Below are positions 23,701-33,096 of a stretch of 64,000 nucleotides of DNA, in pieces. The DNA lies in the NCBI RefSeq assembly GCF_013170845.1, contig NZ_CP033367.1, positions 372,001 to 436,000 of the forward strand, given 5' to 3'. The notes beneath the pieces are model-generated. The model had not been told where the DNA came from. It did no database searches and was given only the letters and a program-made list of their open reading frames with translations. This DNA comes from Mesorhizobium loti R88b (GTDB taxonomy: Bacteria > Pseudomonadota > Alphaproteobacteria > Rhizobiales > Rhizobiaceae). Each line of letters opens with the position of its first letter. The stretch's first letter is position 1. A program made the translations under genes and the position numbers.

Positions 23701-24257
23701 CCGTACAGGCCGTAGTCGATGATCTCCTGGACGCCGGCCGGATTGAGGATCGGCACCATGGTGTCGACGAAGAGGAATTCGGTGGCATGCGCATTGGTCG
23801 AGGATTCGGCCATATGGTCGTCGCCCATGAGCGCAAGGACGCCGCCATGCCTGGACGAGCCGGCGAGATTGGCGTGGCGGAACACGTCGCCTGAGCGATC
23901 GACGCCCGGGCCCTTGCCGTACCAGACCGAAAAGACACCGTCATGGGTGCCCTCGCCCAGCAGTTCCGTCTGTTGCGACCCCCAGCAGGCGGTGGCGGCA
24001 AGCTCCTCGTTGAGGCCGGGCTGGAAGACGATGTCGGCTTGCGCGAGCTGGTTCTTCGCTTTCCACAGCTGCATGTCGAGGCCGCCGAGCGGCGAGCCGC
24101 GGTAGCCGGAGACGAAACCGGCCGTGTTAAGGCCGGCGCGGCGGTCGCGCTCGCGCTGCATCAGGAGCATGCGGATGACCGCCTGCGCGCCGGACAGGAA
24201 GATGCGCTCCTTTCCGAGGTCGAACTTGTCGTCGAGCGCGACATCATGCAGCGTCAT
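20778..24257 (-). CDS. Fused indolepyruvate ferredoxin oxidoreductase
   Basis: Large 2-oxoacid:ferredoxin oxidoreductase of the fused alpha-beta-gamma type, 1159 residues. It oxidatively decarboxylates aryl pyruvates such as indolepyruvate to acyl-CoA using TPP and iron-sulphur clusters. Seen: FVSGYRGSPLGGLDMQLWKA at the pyrimidine-binding start; the TPP segment with CSGCPHN and GIGCHFMALWMDRNTLGFTAMGGEGA; a Cys cluster CEGCGDCGVQSNC; further Cys in SSCNKDFSCVNGFCPS; and a gamma domain starting with IDGVGGTGVVTVGAVLG. The open frame reaches 24407, but ATG 24257 follows AGAGGA and starts MTLHDVALDDKF. It stands alone and likely serves aromatic amino acid breakdown. Confidence 0.9.
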   Translation of the reverse strand: MTLHDVALDDKFDLGKERIFLSGAQAVIRMLLMQRERDRRAGLNTAGFVSGYRGSPLGGLDMQLWKAKNQLAQADIVFQPGLNEELAATACWGSQQTELLGEGTHDGVFSVWYGKGPGVDRSGDVFRHANLAGSSRHGGVLALMGDDHMAESSTNAHATEFLFVDTMVPILNPAGVQEIIDYGLYGFAMSRFAGTWAAIKCVKDNIESTASVDASLERLNIVVPEFDMPPGGLNIRHEIDMLGQEERLHEYKRAAASAFIHANGLNHIVYSGGRNPKLGIITLGKSYLDVRQALEDIGIDEAAATRIGVRLFKVGCPWPLDLQHIADFARGLDTIVVVEEKRSLIEVQLRESLYGTASQPVIVGKKDERGDWLFPAKGALDPNEIAIALGERIVKTIGPSEEISARVGKLRQFQAMLNDATDIGSRTPFFCSGCPHNSSTKVPDGSIAAAGIGCHFMALWMDRNTLGFTAMGGEGAQWVGQAPFSKREHIFQNLGDGTYNHSGVLAIRFALSSDANITYKILYNDAVAMTGGQPHEGGLTVDMIARQVRAEGVDRIAIVTDEPDKYAGKAAFPAGATIHHRDDLDLVQRELRDVKGVSILIYDQTCAAEKRRRRKRGTFPDPDKRVFINELVCEGCGDCGVQSNCVSIQPVETEFGRKRKIDQSSCNKDFSCVNGFCPSFVTVHGAKIRKAEGLAGKTDPLDGVPTPAEFPLGAEGWAAIIDGVGGTGVVTVGAVLGMAAHLEDKGCGMIDMAGLAQKGGSVFTHVRIARTPDDIHAIRVSAGKADLVLGCDLVVSGAKKVLTAVREGHTIFLANTAEIMPGEFARSADFSLPIERLKKAIRAAAGDDKAHFFDATRTATSLFGNSLGANMFMLGFAFQHGGLPLSAEAVERAIELNGEAVAMNIAAFRWGRRAAHQPDFVRGLVAQPGKAGQTAPVAQTLDEIIARRVAVLTAYQNSGYGKRYADRLALLRAAEAKAVPGSTTVTEAAARNLFKLMAIKDEYEVARLYTDGSFAAELGKQFQSYEKLEFHLAPPIMGRRGNDGSPRKSSFGPWMMKGFRLLAALKGLRGTAFDLFGYSAERRVERQLLAQYEADLELVARSLAPGLTDAAVALVSVPALIRGYGHVRQASAQKAAGERKRLLERLSAASVRPELQAAE

Positions 24258-24473
24258 CAGGCATTTCCTCTGCGAAGGCCGCGTAGGGAAGCGGCCAACG
24301 TCGGGATCGGATGACGCATCCTTTCTCCCCTTGCAAGTGAGGTCAAACAAAATCGCAGGGGCCAGGCAACGCGCAACAAACAGTCCGGCAGGCGCTGGAC
24401 CGCGCATGAAACCGCGCGCCGACAGGGAGAAGGCGCGCTAAAACTCCAGTGAAATGGATGCCGTCAGACGATG

Positions 24474-25007
24474 TCAGCCGGCTTTCGAGCAGTCCGGCTT
24501 CGGATCACCCGGCAGCTTGCCGTCGGGATGGCCGACGAGGTCGGGGTTGGCCGTGTAGAGCTGATCGACGACCAGCGGCCGGTCGGGCAGGATCGACTGG
24601 TCTTCCGTCGACATCAGCGTGGTGTCGATCTTCTGCAGGACGGTACCGTCGGCGCCCTTGATGCTGATGGCGATGGCGTAGGGCTTGTTCTTGACGATGC
24701 AGGTCAGTGCCGGGCTCTCCAGGCTCACCTTGTCGAGCTTCGGCCAGACTTTCTGCTCGACCACGATCGGCGCACCGCCGGCAGGATTCTGGAAGTCGGC
24801 GACCACCACCTGGCCTTCGCCCATCGGCTGCAACGGCCGCAGCGTCACGACGTAGGTCGCCCTGGCAAGACGGTAGTTAAAGACGAATATCTTGCCTGAA
24901 ACCTCGAACAGCTTGCCTTCACCACCGGTATCGCGGCAGGCGCCGAGTGCCACGGCCGCAACCATCATGGAGCCGACAGCGACCGAGTGTAAAACCCTCC
25001 TAGACAT
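24474..25007 (-). CDS. Putative lipoprotein of unknown function
   Basis: 177 residues. The N-terminus MSRRVLHSVAVGSMMVAAVA ends in a lipobox LGAC with the acylated Cys at 24, so export and membrane anchoring are expected. The mature part is beta-rich with no motif I can name (for example VTLRPLQPMGEGQVVVADF and ALTCIVKNKPYAIAISI). ATG 25007 lies inside the last codons of the CGNR gene (8-nt overlap) and follows GAGGTCAAGG, which implies coupled translation. The link to the CGNR regulator is by overlap only. Confidence 0.72.
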   Translation of the reverse strand: MSRRVLHSVAVGSMMVAAVALGACRDTGGEGKLFEVSGKIFVFNYRLARATYVVTLRPLQPMGEGQVVVADFQNPAGGAPIVVEQKVWPKLDKVSLESPALTCIVKNKPYAIAISIKGADGTVLQKIDTTLMSTEDQSILPDRPLVVDQLYTANPDLVGHPDGKLPGDPKPDCSKAG

Positions 25008-25611
25008 CCTTGACCTCATGGGCCGCCAAACGACGGCGGCGATAGTGACGACTTGCCTTCTGCCTGTTGCCGCACACCGCCATGTCGCACCAAAGGCGGC
25101 TGGAATTGCGGCTTCTGTCGACGAACAGCCAGGTGCAGTTGGGACAGATCCTGAGCCTTGCGATCGTGTCGTCGCGCAGCAGCGAAAGGGCTGAAACCGC
25201 CAGCGCCACCTCGAAGGCGATCGGCGCCAGGGGATCACCGAACGGCCTTCCCGGCGCGCCGATCTTGGTCCGGCTGCCGGCCAGGCCTTCGGCGCAGGCG
25301 CGCAGGAATTCGGGCAGGTCGGCGGTGGCGACCGCGCCCTTCGACACCGCGCCGCGAAACAGCCGGTCGGTCGTCTCGCGGATCGACAGCACTATCGGAG
25401 CGATCGCTGACGGCGAGGATACCGCAAGCCGCCTGTCGCCAAGCTCGGCGGCGCGAAAGCCGCTGGCCGCGTCGGCGAAGCGGGCGATTTCGGCCGGATC
25501 ATCGAAGCGGTCGAATGTGCGCTCCGGATCGCCGCGCAGCACGACGGTGTTGGCCGTGTCGAGCGCGAGCAGGCCGCCCGTGAAGCGGTGCGGTGTCCAG
25601 GCAACTGTCAT
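25000..25611 (-). CDS. CGNR zinc-finger / ABATE-domain regulator
   Basis: 203 residues. The N-terminal ABATE region (FTGGLLALDTANTVVLRG) is followed by the C-terminal zinc finger LRICPNCTWLFVDRSRNSSR then WCDMAVCGNRQKASRHYRR, containing C-x2-C, C-x4-C and the CGNR motif that names the family. Members are thought to be stress-linked transcription regulators. It is divergent from the LivH-like permease gene with only 64 bp between, and a perfect inverted repeat sits in that gap, so it may control itself and the permease. Confidence 0.85.
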   Translation of the reverse strand: MTVAWTPHRFTGGLLALDTANTVVLRGDPERTFDRFDDPAEIARFADAASGFRAAELGDRRLAVSSPSAIAPIVLSIRETTDRLFRGAVSKGAVATADLPEFLRACAEGLAGSRTKIGAPGRPFGDPLAPIAFEVALAVSALSLLRDDTIARLRICPNCTWLFVDRSRNSSRLWCDMAVCGNRQKASRHYRRRRLAAHEVKDV

Positions 25612-25618
25612 GCCGCAA

Positions 25619-25654
25619 AATCTAACCGATAAATCACATTTGACAAGTTAGATT
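25619..25654. promoter_or_regulatory. Inverted repeat in the CGNR/permease divergent gap
   Basis: AATCTAAC (25619-25626) and GTTAGATT (25647-25654): perfect 8-bp arms, 20 nt apart, between divergent starts. A TTGACA hexamer (25640-25645) reading right lies within it. Good candidate operator for the adjacent CGNR regulator. Confidence 0.45.
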
Positions 25655-25675
25655 CGGCAATGCAAACCTCTCCGC

Positions 25676-26581
25676 ATGCTCTACTTCTTCCAGCAGGTGC
25701 TGAACGGGCTGCATTCGGGCGCGCTCTATGCGCTGCTCGCCTTCGGCTACGTGCTGACCAACGGCATTTTGCACCGCACCAACCTCGCCTATGGCGCGCT
25801 GTTTGCCTTTTGCGGCCAGGTCATGATCCTGAGCGTCGCCTTCGGCTACCAGGTGCTGTGGCTGACGCTGCTGGCGTCGGTGCTGTTCGGCGTCGTTGCG
25901 GCATTTCTCTATGCAGCGCTGATCAGCCATGTCCTGTCGCGCAGCGTCTTCGAGCCGTTGGCCGACCGCTCGCCCAATGCGATCGTGGTAACGACGCTCG
26001 GCATCCTGATCGTCTTGTCGGAGGCGAGCCGCATCGCAGCCGACACGCATGATCTGTGGCTGCCACCGATGCTGGCCCAGCCTATCGTCTTCGCGGAAGG
26101 CGCCGGCTTCAAGGCAACGCTGACACTGATCCAGGTGCTCGACTGCGCGGCGGTGCTGGCCGCGATCGCACTCGCCACATGGGCGTTTGGCCACTCCGCC
26201 TTTGGCCGGGCATGGCGGGCTGTCTCCGACGACCCACGAGCCGCCGCCCTGTGCGGCGTCGACGTGAGCCGCGTCTTCCGGCATGCCGTGCTGTTCGGCG
26301 GTTTCTGCGCCGCCCTGGCCGGTGTCATGGCCAGCCTCTACTACGGCAATGTCAGCTTCGGCTCCGGCCTTGTCTACGGGCTGAAGATCCTCTTCGTGAC
26401 CGCGGTCGGCGGCTATCTCTCGCCGCCACGGGCAGCGCTCGGCGCCGCCGCCTTCGGCATGGCCGAATCACTGTGGGCCGGCTATTTCCCGATCGAATGG
26501 CGCGATGCGTGGATGTACCTGTTCCTGGTGGCCATGCTGATCCTGATCGGCGCTGGCCGCGACACCGGCAAGGTCGTCTGA
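25676..26581 (+). CDS. LivH-type branched-chain amino acid ABC permease, orphan
   Basis: 301 residues with about eight membrane helices. The order and motifs of the LivH family are clear: LNGLHSGALYALLAFGYVLTNG at the start, and the EAA-like cytoplasmic loop GRAWRAVSDDPRAAALCGVDV near 190. No ATPase, second permease or periplasmic binding protein lies next to it, whereas LivHMGFJ systems are normally clustered. Next to it is an unrelated TRAP transporter. It may complete a system encoded elsewhere, or be a relic. Start ATG 25676 lacks a clear ribosome binding site. Confidence 0.85.
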   Translation: MLYFFQQVLNGLHSGALYALLAFGYVLTNGILHRTNLAYGALFAFCGQVMILSVAFGYQVLWLTLLASVLFGVVAAFLYAALISHVLSRSVFEPLADRSPNAIVVTTLGILIVLSEASRIAADTHDLWLPPMLAQPIVFAEGAGFKATLTLIQVLDCAAVLAAIALATWAFGHSAFGRAWRAVSDDPRAAALCGVDVSRVFRHAVLFGGFCAALAGVMASLYYGNVSFGSGLVYGLKILFVTAVGGYLSPPRAALGAAAFGMAESLWAGYFPIEWRDAWMYLFLVAMLILIGAGRDTGKVV

Positions 26582-26768
26582 GCCATCAGACTTTGGTTGC
26601 ATGACGCCGGGGCAGACCGCCCTTGCCCCGTCCCGCGCTTCACCCAACATCGTTTTGCTGCCGCCATCCGTGTTGACCCGTGTGGCCACGCACGGCATAC
26701 CGTTGGGCCACGCGGCGTGATGGTGGGAAAAGGGGAGCCGGCACGCCTCCGTTACAAGGGAGGACTGC

Positions 26769-27353
26769 ATGCAAGGGCCGCTCGCTCTGTCGCGAGGCAT
26801 CGACCGCCTCAACGAATTCATCGGCAAATCGGTATCCTGGCTGATACTGCTGGCGATCCTGGTGAGCGCCGGCAATGCCGTCATCCGCAAGGTCTTCGAC
26901 ATCTCGTCGAACGCGTGGCTGGAGCTGCAGTGGTATTTATTCGGCGCCGCCTTCATGCTGGCGGCGGCCTATACGCTGAAACAGAACGAGCATATCCGCA
27001 TCGACATCGTCTACGGCCTGTTTTCACGCCGCGTGCAACACTGGATCGACCTTCTCGGCCACGTCTTCTTCCTGATGCCGTTCGTGACGCTGATGGTGTT
27101 TTACTTCGTCCCCTATGTCAGGCTGTCATTCCATAGCGGTGAGATGTCAACCAATGCCGGCGGCCTGATCGTCTGGCCGGCCAAGGCGATTCTCCTGGTC
27201 GGGTTTTTCCTGCTCGCGCTGCAGGGCATTTCCGAAATCATCAAGAAGATCGCCATCATGCGCGGCGTCATGGACGATCCCAACCCATTCATTTCCGTGC
27301 ACGAACAGGCTGAGCTCGAAGCCAAGGCACTCGCCGAAGAGGTGCGCTCGTGA
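26769..27353 (+). CDS. TRAP transporter small permease (DctQ)
   Basis: Small membrane subunit of a tripartite ATP-independent periplasmic transporter, 194 residues with four helices. NEFIGKSVSWLILLAILVSAGNAVIRK and the DctQ-typical WLELQWYLFGAAFMLAAAYTLKQNEHIRIDI are present. GGAGG five nt before ATG supports the start. Its stop overlaps the start of the large permease (TGATG), so the two are coupled. The matching binding protein is probably the TakP-like protein 3.6 kb downstream on the other strand, which would make this a 2-oxoacid or related organic acid importer (inference). Confidence 0.88.
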   Translation: MQGPLALSRGIDRLNEFIGKSVSWLILLAILVSAGNAVIRKVFDISSNAWLELQWYLFGAAFMLAAAYTLKQNEHIRIDIVYGLFSRRVQHWIDLLGHVFFLMPFVTLMVFYFVPYVRLSFHSGEMSTNAGGLIVWPAKAILLVGFFLLALQGISEIIKKIAIMRGVMDDPNPFISVHEQAELEAKALAEEVRS

Positions 27354-29140
27354 TGGAGTTCATCGCCCAGAACATGGCGCCGATCATGTTCGCCTCGCTG
27401 ATCCTGTTCATGCTGATCGGCTATCCCGTCGCATTCTCGCTGGCCGCGAACGGGTTGATGTTCTTTTTTATCGGTGTGTTTCTGACGCCCTATTCAGGTG
27501 GTGCGATCAATCTCGACTGGCCGCTTCTCTATGCGCTGCCAGACAATTTCTATGGCAGCCGGGTGATGTCGAACGACACGCTGCTGGCCATCCCGTTCTT
27601 CACCTTCATGGGCATCGTGCTCGAGCGATCGGGCATGGCCGAGGACCTGCTCGACACGATCGGCCAGCTGTTCGGCCCAATCCGCGGCGGACTTGCCTAT
27701 GCGGTGATCTTCGTCGGCGCGTTGCTGGCCGCGACCACCGGCGTGGTGGCGGCATCCGTCATCGCCATGGGGCTGATCTCGCTGCCGATCATGCTGCGCT
27801 ATGGCTATGACCGCCGGCTGGCCTCGGGCGTCATTGCCGCCTCCGGCACGCTCGCGCAGATCATCCCGCCTTCGCTGGTGCTGATCGTGCTCGCCGACCA
27901 GCTCGGCCGCTCGGTCGGCGACATGTATGCGGGTGCGCTGATCCCCGGCCTCGTCCTGACTGGGCTCTACGCGCTTTACATTCTCATCGTGTCTATCTTC
28001 CGGCCGAAAATGGTGCCGGCGCTGCCGCTTGAAGCACGCACGCTGGGCCATGGCGTGATGTCGCTGCTGGTGGCGCTGGCGGTAACGGTGGCCATATCCT
28101 ATGCGGCGTACCGCTATCTGGCGCCGGCACATGGTGACAATGCCGATATTCTGGGCGCCACGGCTGGCGTGCTACTGATCTATATCGTTGCCATCGCCGA
28201 CAGGCGGCTGAACATCAACATGATGTCGCGGCTGGCGCAGCAGGTGGTGATCGTGCTGATCCCGCCGCTGGCGCTGATCTTCCTGGTGCTTGGAACCATC
28301 TTCCTCGGCATCGCCACGCCGACCGAGGGAGGCGCCATGGGCTCCGTCGGGGCATTGATCATGGCGGCGGCAAAAGGTCGGTTGTCGCTGGACGTGATCA
28401 AGCAGGCACTGACCTCGACGACGCGGCTGTCGTCCTTCGTGCTGTTCATCCTGATCGGCGCGCGGGTGTTTTCGCTCACCTTCTATGGCGTCAACGGCCA
28501 GATCTGGGTCGAGCATTTGCTGACCTCGCTGCCGGGCGGCGAAGTCGGCTTCCTGATCGGCGTCAACATCCTCGTCTTCTTCCTGGCCTTCTTCCTCGAT
28601 TTCTTCGAACTCGCCTTCATCATCGTGCCGCTGCTGGCACCGGCGGCCGACAAGCTCGGCATCGACCTGATCTGGTTCGGCGTGCTGCTCGGCGTCAACA
28701 TGCAGACCAGCTTCATGCATCCGCCTTTCGGCTTCGCGCTGTTCTACCTGCGCTCGGTCGCCGCCCGCGTGCCCTATCTCGACCGCCTCACCGGCAAGCA
28801 GATCGCTCCGGTCACCACTGGCCAGATCTATTGGGGCGCGGTGCCGTTCGTCTGCATCCAGGTGATCATGATCGGACTGACGATCGCCTTCCCGCAAATG
28901 GTAATGCGCTACAAAGGCACCACGGTTGATCCGGGCACGATCGACTACACGGTGCCGGCAATACCTGGCATGTCACCGCCCGGTGCGCCACCGGCCAACG
29001 GTACCGCACCGGCCAATGGCGGCACGGCTCCGGCTACCACACCCGACCTTTCACAGCCGCCGAGCTTCGGCGACACACCACCCGCCGCACAACCGGCCAC
29101 GCCCCAGCCGGACCTGTCGCAGCCGCCGAGCTTCAACTGA
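27353..29140 (+). CDS. TRAP transporter large permease (DctM)
   Basis: 595 residues, of the longer DctM subtype; about twelve or more membrane helices. Features include PFFTFMGIVLERSGMAEDLLDTIGQLFG, ATTGVVAASVIAMGLISLPIML and IATPTEGGAMGSVGALI. The last about 60 residues are a Pro/Ala-rich, probably disordered tail with the motif DLSQPPSF twice, an uncommon addition. ATG 27353 overlaps the small permease stop; a GTG one codon earlier is the alternative. Its own stop overlaps the dehydrogenase start (TGATG), giving a three-gene coupled operon. Confidence 0.9.
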   Translation: MEFIAQNMAPIMFASLILFMLIGYPVAFSLAANGLMFFFIGVFLTPYSGGAINLDWPLLYALPDNFYGSRVMSNDTLLAIPFFTFMGIVLERSGMAEDLLDTIGQLFGPIRGGLAYAVIFVGALLAATTGVVAASVIAMGLISLPIMLRYGYDRRLASGVIAASGTLAQIIPPSLVLIVLADQLGRSVGDMYAGALIPGLVLTGLYALYILIVSIFRPKMVPALPLEARTLGHGVMSLLVALAVTVAISYAAYRYLAPAHGDNADILGATAGVLLIYIVAIADRRLNINMMSRLAQQVVIVLIPPLALIFLVLGTIFLGIATPTEGGAMGSVGALIMAAAKGRLSLDVIKQALTSTTRLSSFVLFILIGARVFSLTFYGVNGQIWVEHLLTSLPGGEVGFLIGVNILVFFLAFFLDFFELAFIIVPLLAPAADKLGIDLIWFGVLLGVNMQTSFMHPPFGFALFYLRSVAARVPYLDRLTGKQIAPVTTGQIYWGAVPFVCIQVIMIGLTIAFPQMVMRYKGTTVDPGTIDYTVPAIPGMSPPGAPPANGTAPANGGTAPATTPDLSQPPSFGDTPPAAQPATPQPDLSQPPSFN

Positions 29141-30183
29141 TGGATGCCAAGACCATGAAAGCGGTGCGACTGGAAGCCGTGGGCAGCATTGCGCTACGCG
29201 AAGTCGACAAACCCATCCCCGGCCCGGACGAGCTTCTGGTGCGGATCGAAGCCTGCGGCGTCTGCGGCACCGACCGGCACCTTTTCCACGGCGAATTCCC
29301 CTGCAAGCCGCCGGTGACGCCCGGACATGAATTTTCGGGCATCATTGAGGCGGTCGGCGACGCCGTCTCAGGCTTTGCCGTCGGCGACCGCGTCACCGGC
29401 GATCCCAACATCGCCTGCGGGCGATGCCCGCATTGCCATGCCGGCCGGGTCAATCTCTGCCGCAATCTCAACGCGATCGGCATCCATCGCGACGGCGGCT
29501 TTGCCGACTATGTCGTGCTGCCGCAGAAGCAGGCCTTCATCCTGCCCGCCGACCTACCGCCAACGCATGGCGCGTTCTGCGAGCCGCTTGGCTGCTGCCT
29601 GCATGGCGTGGATCTGGCCGAGATCAAGCCGGGCAGTTCGGTGATCGTGCTTGGCGGCGGCGTTATCGGCCTGCTCACCGTGCAATTGGCGCGGCTGGCC
29701 GGAGCCACGACGATTGTCCTGTCGACCAGACAGGCTTCGCGGCGCGCGCTTGCCGAGGAGCTCGGCGCGACAGTGACGGTCGATCCCACCGCCGCCGATG
29801 TCATCGAGGTCATCGCCGGGCCGGCGGGCCTGTTGCCGGGCGGCGCCGACGTGGTGTTCGAATGCGCTGGTGTGCGCGAGACCGTCGAGCAGTCGATGCG
29901 GCTGGCCAGGGCCGGCGGCACCGTCGTCATCGTCGGCGTCACGCCGCAAGGCATGAAGGCAGAATTCGAGCCTTTCGATCTGTTGTTTCGGGAATTGAAG
30001 GTGCTGGGCTCATTCCTCAATCCCTACACGCATCGCCGCGCCGCCGAGCTGATCGCATCCGGTGCGATCGAGATCGACCGGCTTATCTCCAGGCGAGTGC
30101 CGCTCGAAGAGGCGGCAATGGTGATCGCCAATCCGCCAGCGCCCGGCGAGGTCAAGGTGCTGGTGGTGCCCGGCCGAAGCTGA
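29140..30183 (+). CDS. Zinc-dependent alcohol/polyol dehydrogenase (MDR family)
   Basis: 347 residues, full length for the family. The catalytic zinc site is in CGVCGTDRHLFHGEF and GHEFSG. Four structural-zinc cysteines are in CGRCPHCHAGRVNLC, and the Rossmann motif is VIVLGGGVIGLLTVQLARLAGA. It resembles sorbitol/threonine dehydrogenases. Its start codon overlaps the TRAP large permease stop, so substrate entry and oxidation are probably linked; the compound is not readable from sequence. Confidence 0.9.
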   Translation: MDAKTMKAVRLEAVGSIALREVDKPIPGPDELLVRIEACGVCGTDRHLFHGEFPCKPPVTPGHEFSGIIEAVGDAVSGFAVGDRVTGDPNIACGRCPHCHAGRVNLCRNLNAIGIHRDGGFADYVVLPQKQAFILPADLPPTHGAFCEPLGCCLHGVDLAEIKPGSSVIVLGGGVIGLLTVQLARLAGATTIVLSTRQASRRALAEELGATVTVDPTAADVIEVIAGPAGLLPGGADVVFECAGVRETVEQSMRLARAGGTVVIVGVTPQGMKAEFEPFDLLFRELKVLGSFLNPYTHRRAAELIASGAIEIDRLISRRVPLEEAAMVIANPPAPGEVKVLVVPGRS

Positions 30184-30275
30184 GGCAACAGGCTTGCCGC
30201 CGGCTCGCCACTCCGCTATTCAGGCCGCGCCGAAAAAGACATGACCGGTTCGGTAGTCCGGTCTCTTCCGTTTTT

Positions 30276-30348
30276 CGAGCATGATCTCTGGACAAACCGA
30301 GACCGTTTGTCCGTGAAAACCGGACGTCACGTTTCGTGATCATGCTCG
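30276..30348. repeat. Nested palindromic intergenic repeat
   Basis: Outer arms CGAGCATGATC (30276-30286) and GATCATGCTCG (30338-30348) are perfect. A second hairpin GGACAAAC/GTTTGTCC (30290-30297, 30305-30312) sits inside. The GAGCATGATC...GATCATGCTC type is a known dispersed rhizobial repeat (from memory). The 334-bp gap between the dehydrogenase and the VOC gene holds nothing else that I can name. Confidence 0.75.
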
Positions 30349-30517
30349 GCGGAGGCCTGTTCGCCGCACAATGTGCGGGAGAACCCGCGGACGGCAAGCG
30401 AGGCGAAAGCCCGCGAGCCGGTTGGGTCATGTCCGGATTTCCTGATGCCACGGCCCCGCCGGTTCCCGGTCCGCAGCCAAGCCTTGTCCGCGTTTCAACC
30501 GTGACAGGACAAAGACC

Positions 30518-30892
30518 ATGAAACTGAACCACCTCAACATCATCACATCAGAAGTCGCTGCTCTTGCCGGCTTCTTCACCAGCCATTTCGGCTTCGAGCT
30601 TGTCGCCATGCGCGGCAAGGACGCTTTTGCGATCCTGCGCGGATCCGATGGCTTTGCCCTCAACCTGATGACACCGGGCAAGAGGGAACCCGCCACCTAT
30701 CCCGACGGCTTTCACATTGGCTTCTTCGTCGGCAAACCAGACCTTGTGCACGCCAAGCAAGCGGAACTTGCCGAAGCCGGCTTCGCGCCAGGCGAGGTCC
30801 AGGAGCTGACACGCGGCGGCTTCAAGTCAACAACCTTCTACTGCACTGCGCCGGGTGGACTGCTGGTCGAGGTCGGTGCCTCGCCAACCTGA
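30518..30892 (+). CDS. VOC family (glyoxalase/bleomycin resistance fold) protein
   Basis: 124 residues with the paired beta-alpha-beta-beta-beta modules of the vicinal oxygen chelate fold. MKLNHLNIITSEVAALAGFF and HIGFFVGKPDLVHAKQAELAEAG are the module starts, and TTFYCTAPGGLLVEVGA carries the usual final Glu ligand. Metal-dependent activity is likely, substrate unknown. AGGACAAAG precedes the ATG. It is convergent with the TRAP binding-protein gene and shares a terminator with it. Confidence 0.82.
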   Translation: MKLNHLNIITSEVAALAGFFTSHFGFELVAMRGKDAFAILRGSDGFALNLMTPGKREPATYPDGFHIGFFVGKPDLVHAKQAELAEAGFAPGEVQELTRGGFKSTTFYCTAPGGLLVEVGASPT

Positions 30893-30900
30893 AAAAGAAA

Positions 30901-30925
30901 GACCCCGGGCGGCACGCCCGGGGTC
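30901..30925. terminator. Terminator between VOC gene and TRAP binding-protein gene
   Basis: A 10-bp perfect stem GACCCCGGGC/GCCCGGGGTC with loop GGCAC. Read on the minus strand it is followed by TTTCTTTTT, so it mainly terminates the binding-protein transcript. Confidence 0.8.
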
Positions 30926-30949
30926 TCGTCTACGAATGCGATGGGACCG

Positions 30950-32149
<1,200 letters not shown>

Positions 32150-32304
32150 CTAGTCCAGCACAGCCGCCAGATTTGGTGACCAAGCCATACGACCCTGCAA
32201 CTATAGTCTAACGGCGGCGTTCGTGGCCCATGCGACACGTTGAAACTTGGCATGGAAAAATGCCCTGAGATCGCCTATTTTGAAGGCAGGACATCCCTTG
32301 CCAG

Positions 32305-33096
32305 ATGGAAAACAGACCCAAAATGCACCAGCCGCTCGTCGCCATATCGACCGACGTCCGTCAGTTCGACAACTACACCTGGCATGCCGCCCCACAGCAA
32401 TATCTGGAAGCCGCGGTTGCGGGCGCCGGCGTATTCCCTTTGCTGGTGCCATCGTTCGGCGACAGGCTCGATTTCGACGAACTTCTGTCCTCGGTCGATG
32501 GCGTCATGGTCACCGGGTCAAAGTCCAATGTGCACCCCTCGCTCTATGGCGGCGATGCCAGCGAAGCCAACGGTCCTTATGATCCGGCGCGTGACGCGAC
32601 CACGCTGCCGTTGATCCGCCGGGCGATCGAGCGCGGCGTGCCGTTGCTTGCCATTTGCCGCGGCATCCAGGAGCTGAACGTCGCGCTCGGCGGCACGCTG
32701 GGCACCGAGATCCAGGAGCGCGAGGGGTCGCTCGACCACCGCGCGCCGGTGAGCGACAAGCAGGATGAGCGCTTCGCCATCCACCAGACCATTTCGATCA
32801 AGGCAGGCAGTTGCCTGGCCGGCGTGTTCGGTGCCGGCGACATCAAGGTCAATTCCTTGCATCGCCAGGCGATCGACCGGCTGGGATCGAAGCTCGAGAT
32901 CGAGGCCGTTGCCACTGACGGCACGGTTGAAGCGGTTTCGGTCAAGGGGGCTCGCGCCTTCGCCGTCGGTGTCCAGTGGCACCCCGAATATTGGATCAAA
33001 TCGGACAGCAATTCGGCCAAGATCTTCCGCGCCTTCGGCGATGCGGTGCGCCTGCACGCGGCGGCAAAGGCTGGCTCGCGAGCCGCCGCGGAATAA
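32305..33096 (+). CDS. Gamma-glutamyl-GABA hydrolase-like amidotransferase (peptidase C26)
   Basis: 263 residues, class I glutamine amidotransferase fold. The nucleophile elbow is AICRGIQELNVALGGTL (Cys), and His-Pro-Glu in VGVQWHPEYW supplies His and Glu of the triad. PuuD-type enzymes of this family hydrolyse gamma-glutamyl-GABA in putrescine breakdown. The aminotransferase and glutamine-synthetase-like genes at 42-44.8 kb could belong to the same pathway but are 9 kb away. The stop codon abuts the stop of the next, convergent gene with no gap. Start is ATG 32305, or ATG 32323. Confidence 0.85.
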   Translation: MENRPKMHQPLVAISTDVRQFDNYTWHAAPQQYLEAAVAGAGVFPLLVPSFGDRLDFDELLSSVDGVMVTGSKSNVHPSLYGGDASEANGPYDPARDATTLPLIRRAIERGVPLLAICRGIQELNVALGGTLGTEIQEREGSLDHRAPVSDKQDERFAIHQTISIKAGSCLAGVFGAGDIKVNSLHRQAIDRLGSKLEIEAVATDGTVEAVSVKGARAFAVGVQWHPEYWIKSDSNSAKIFRAFGDAVRLHAAAKAGSRAAAE

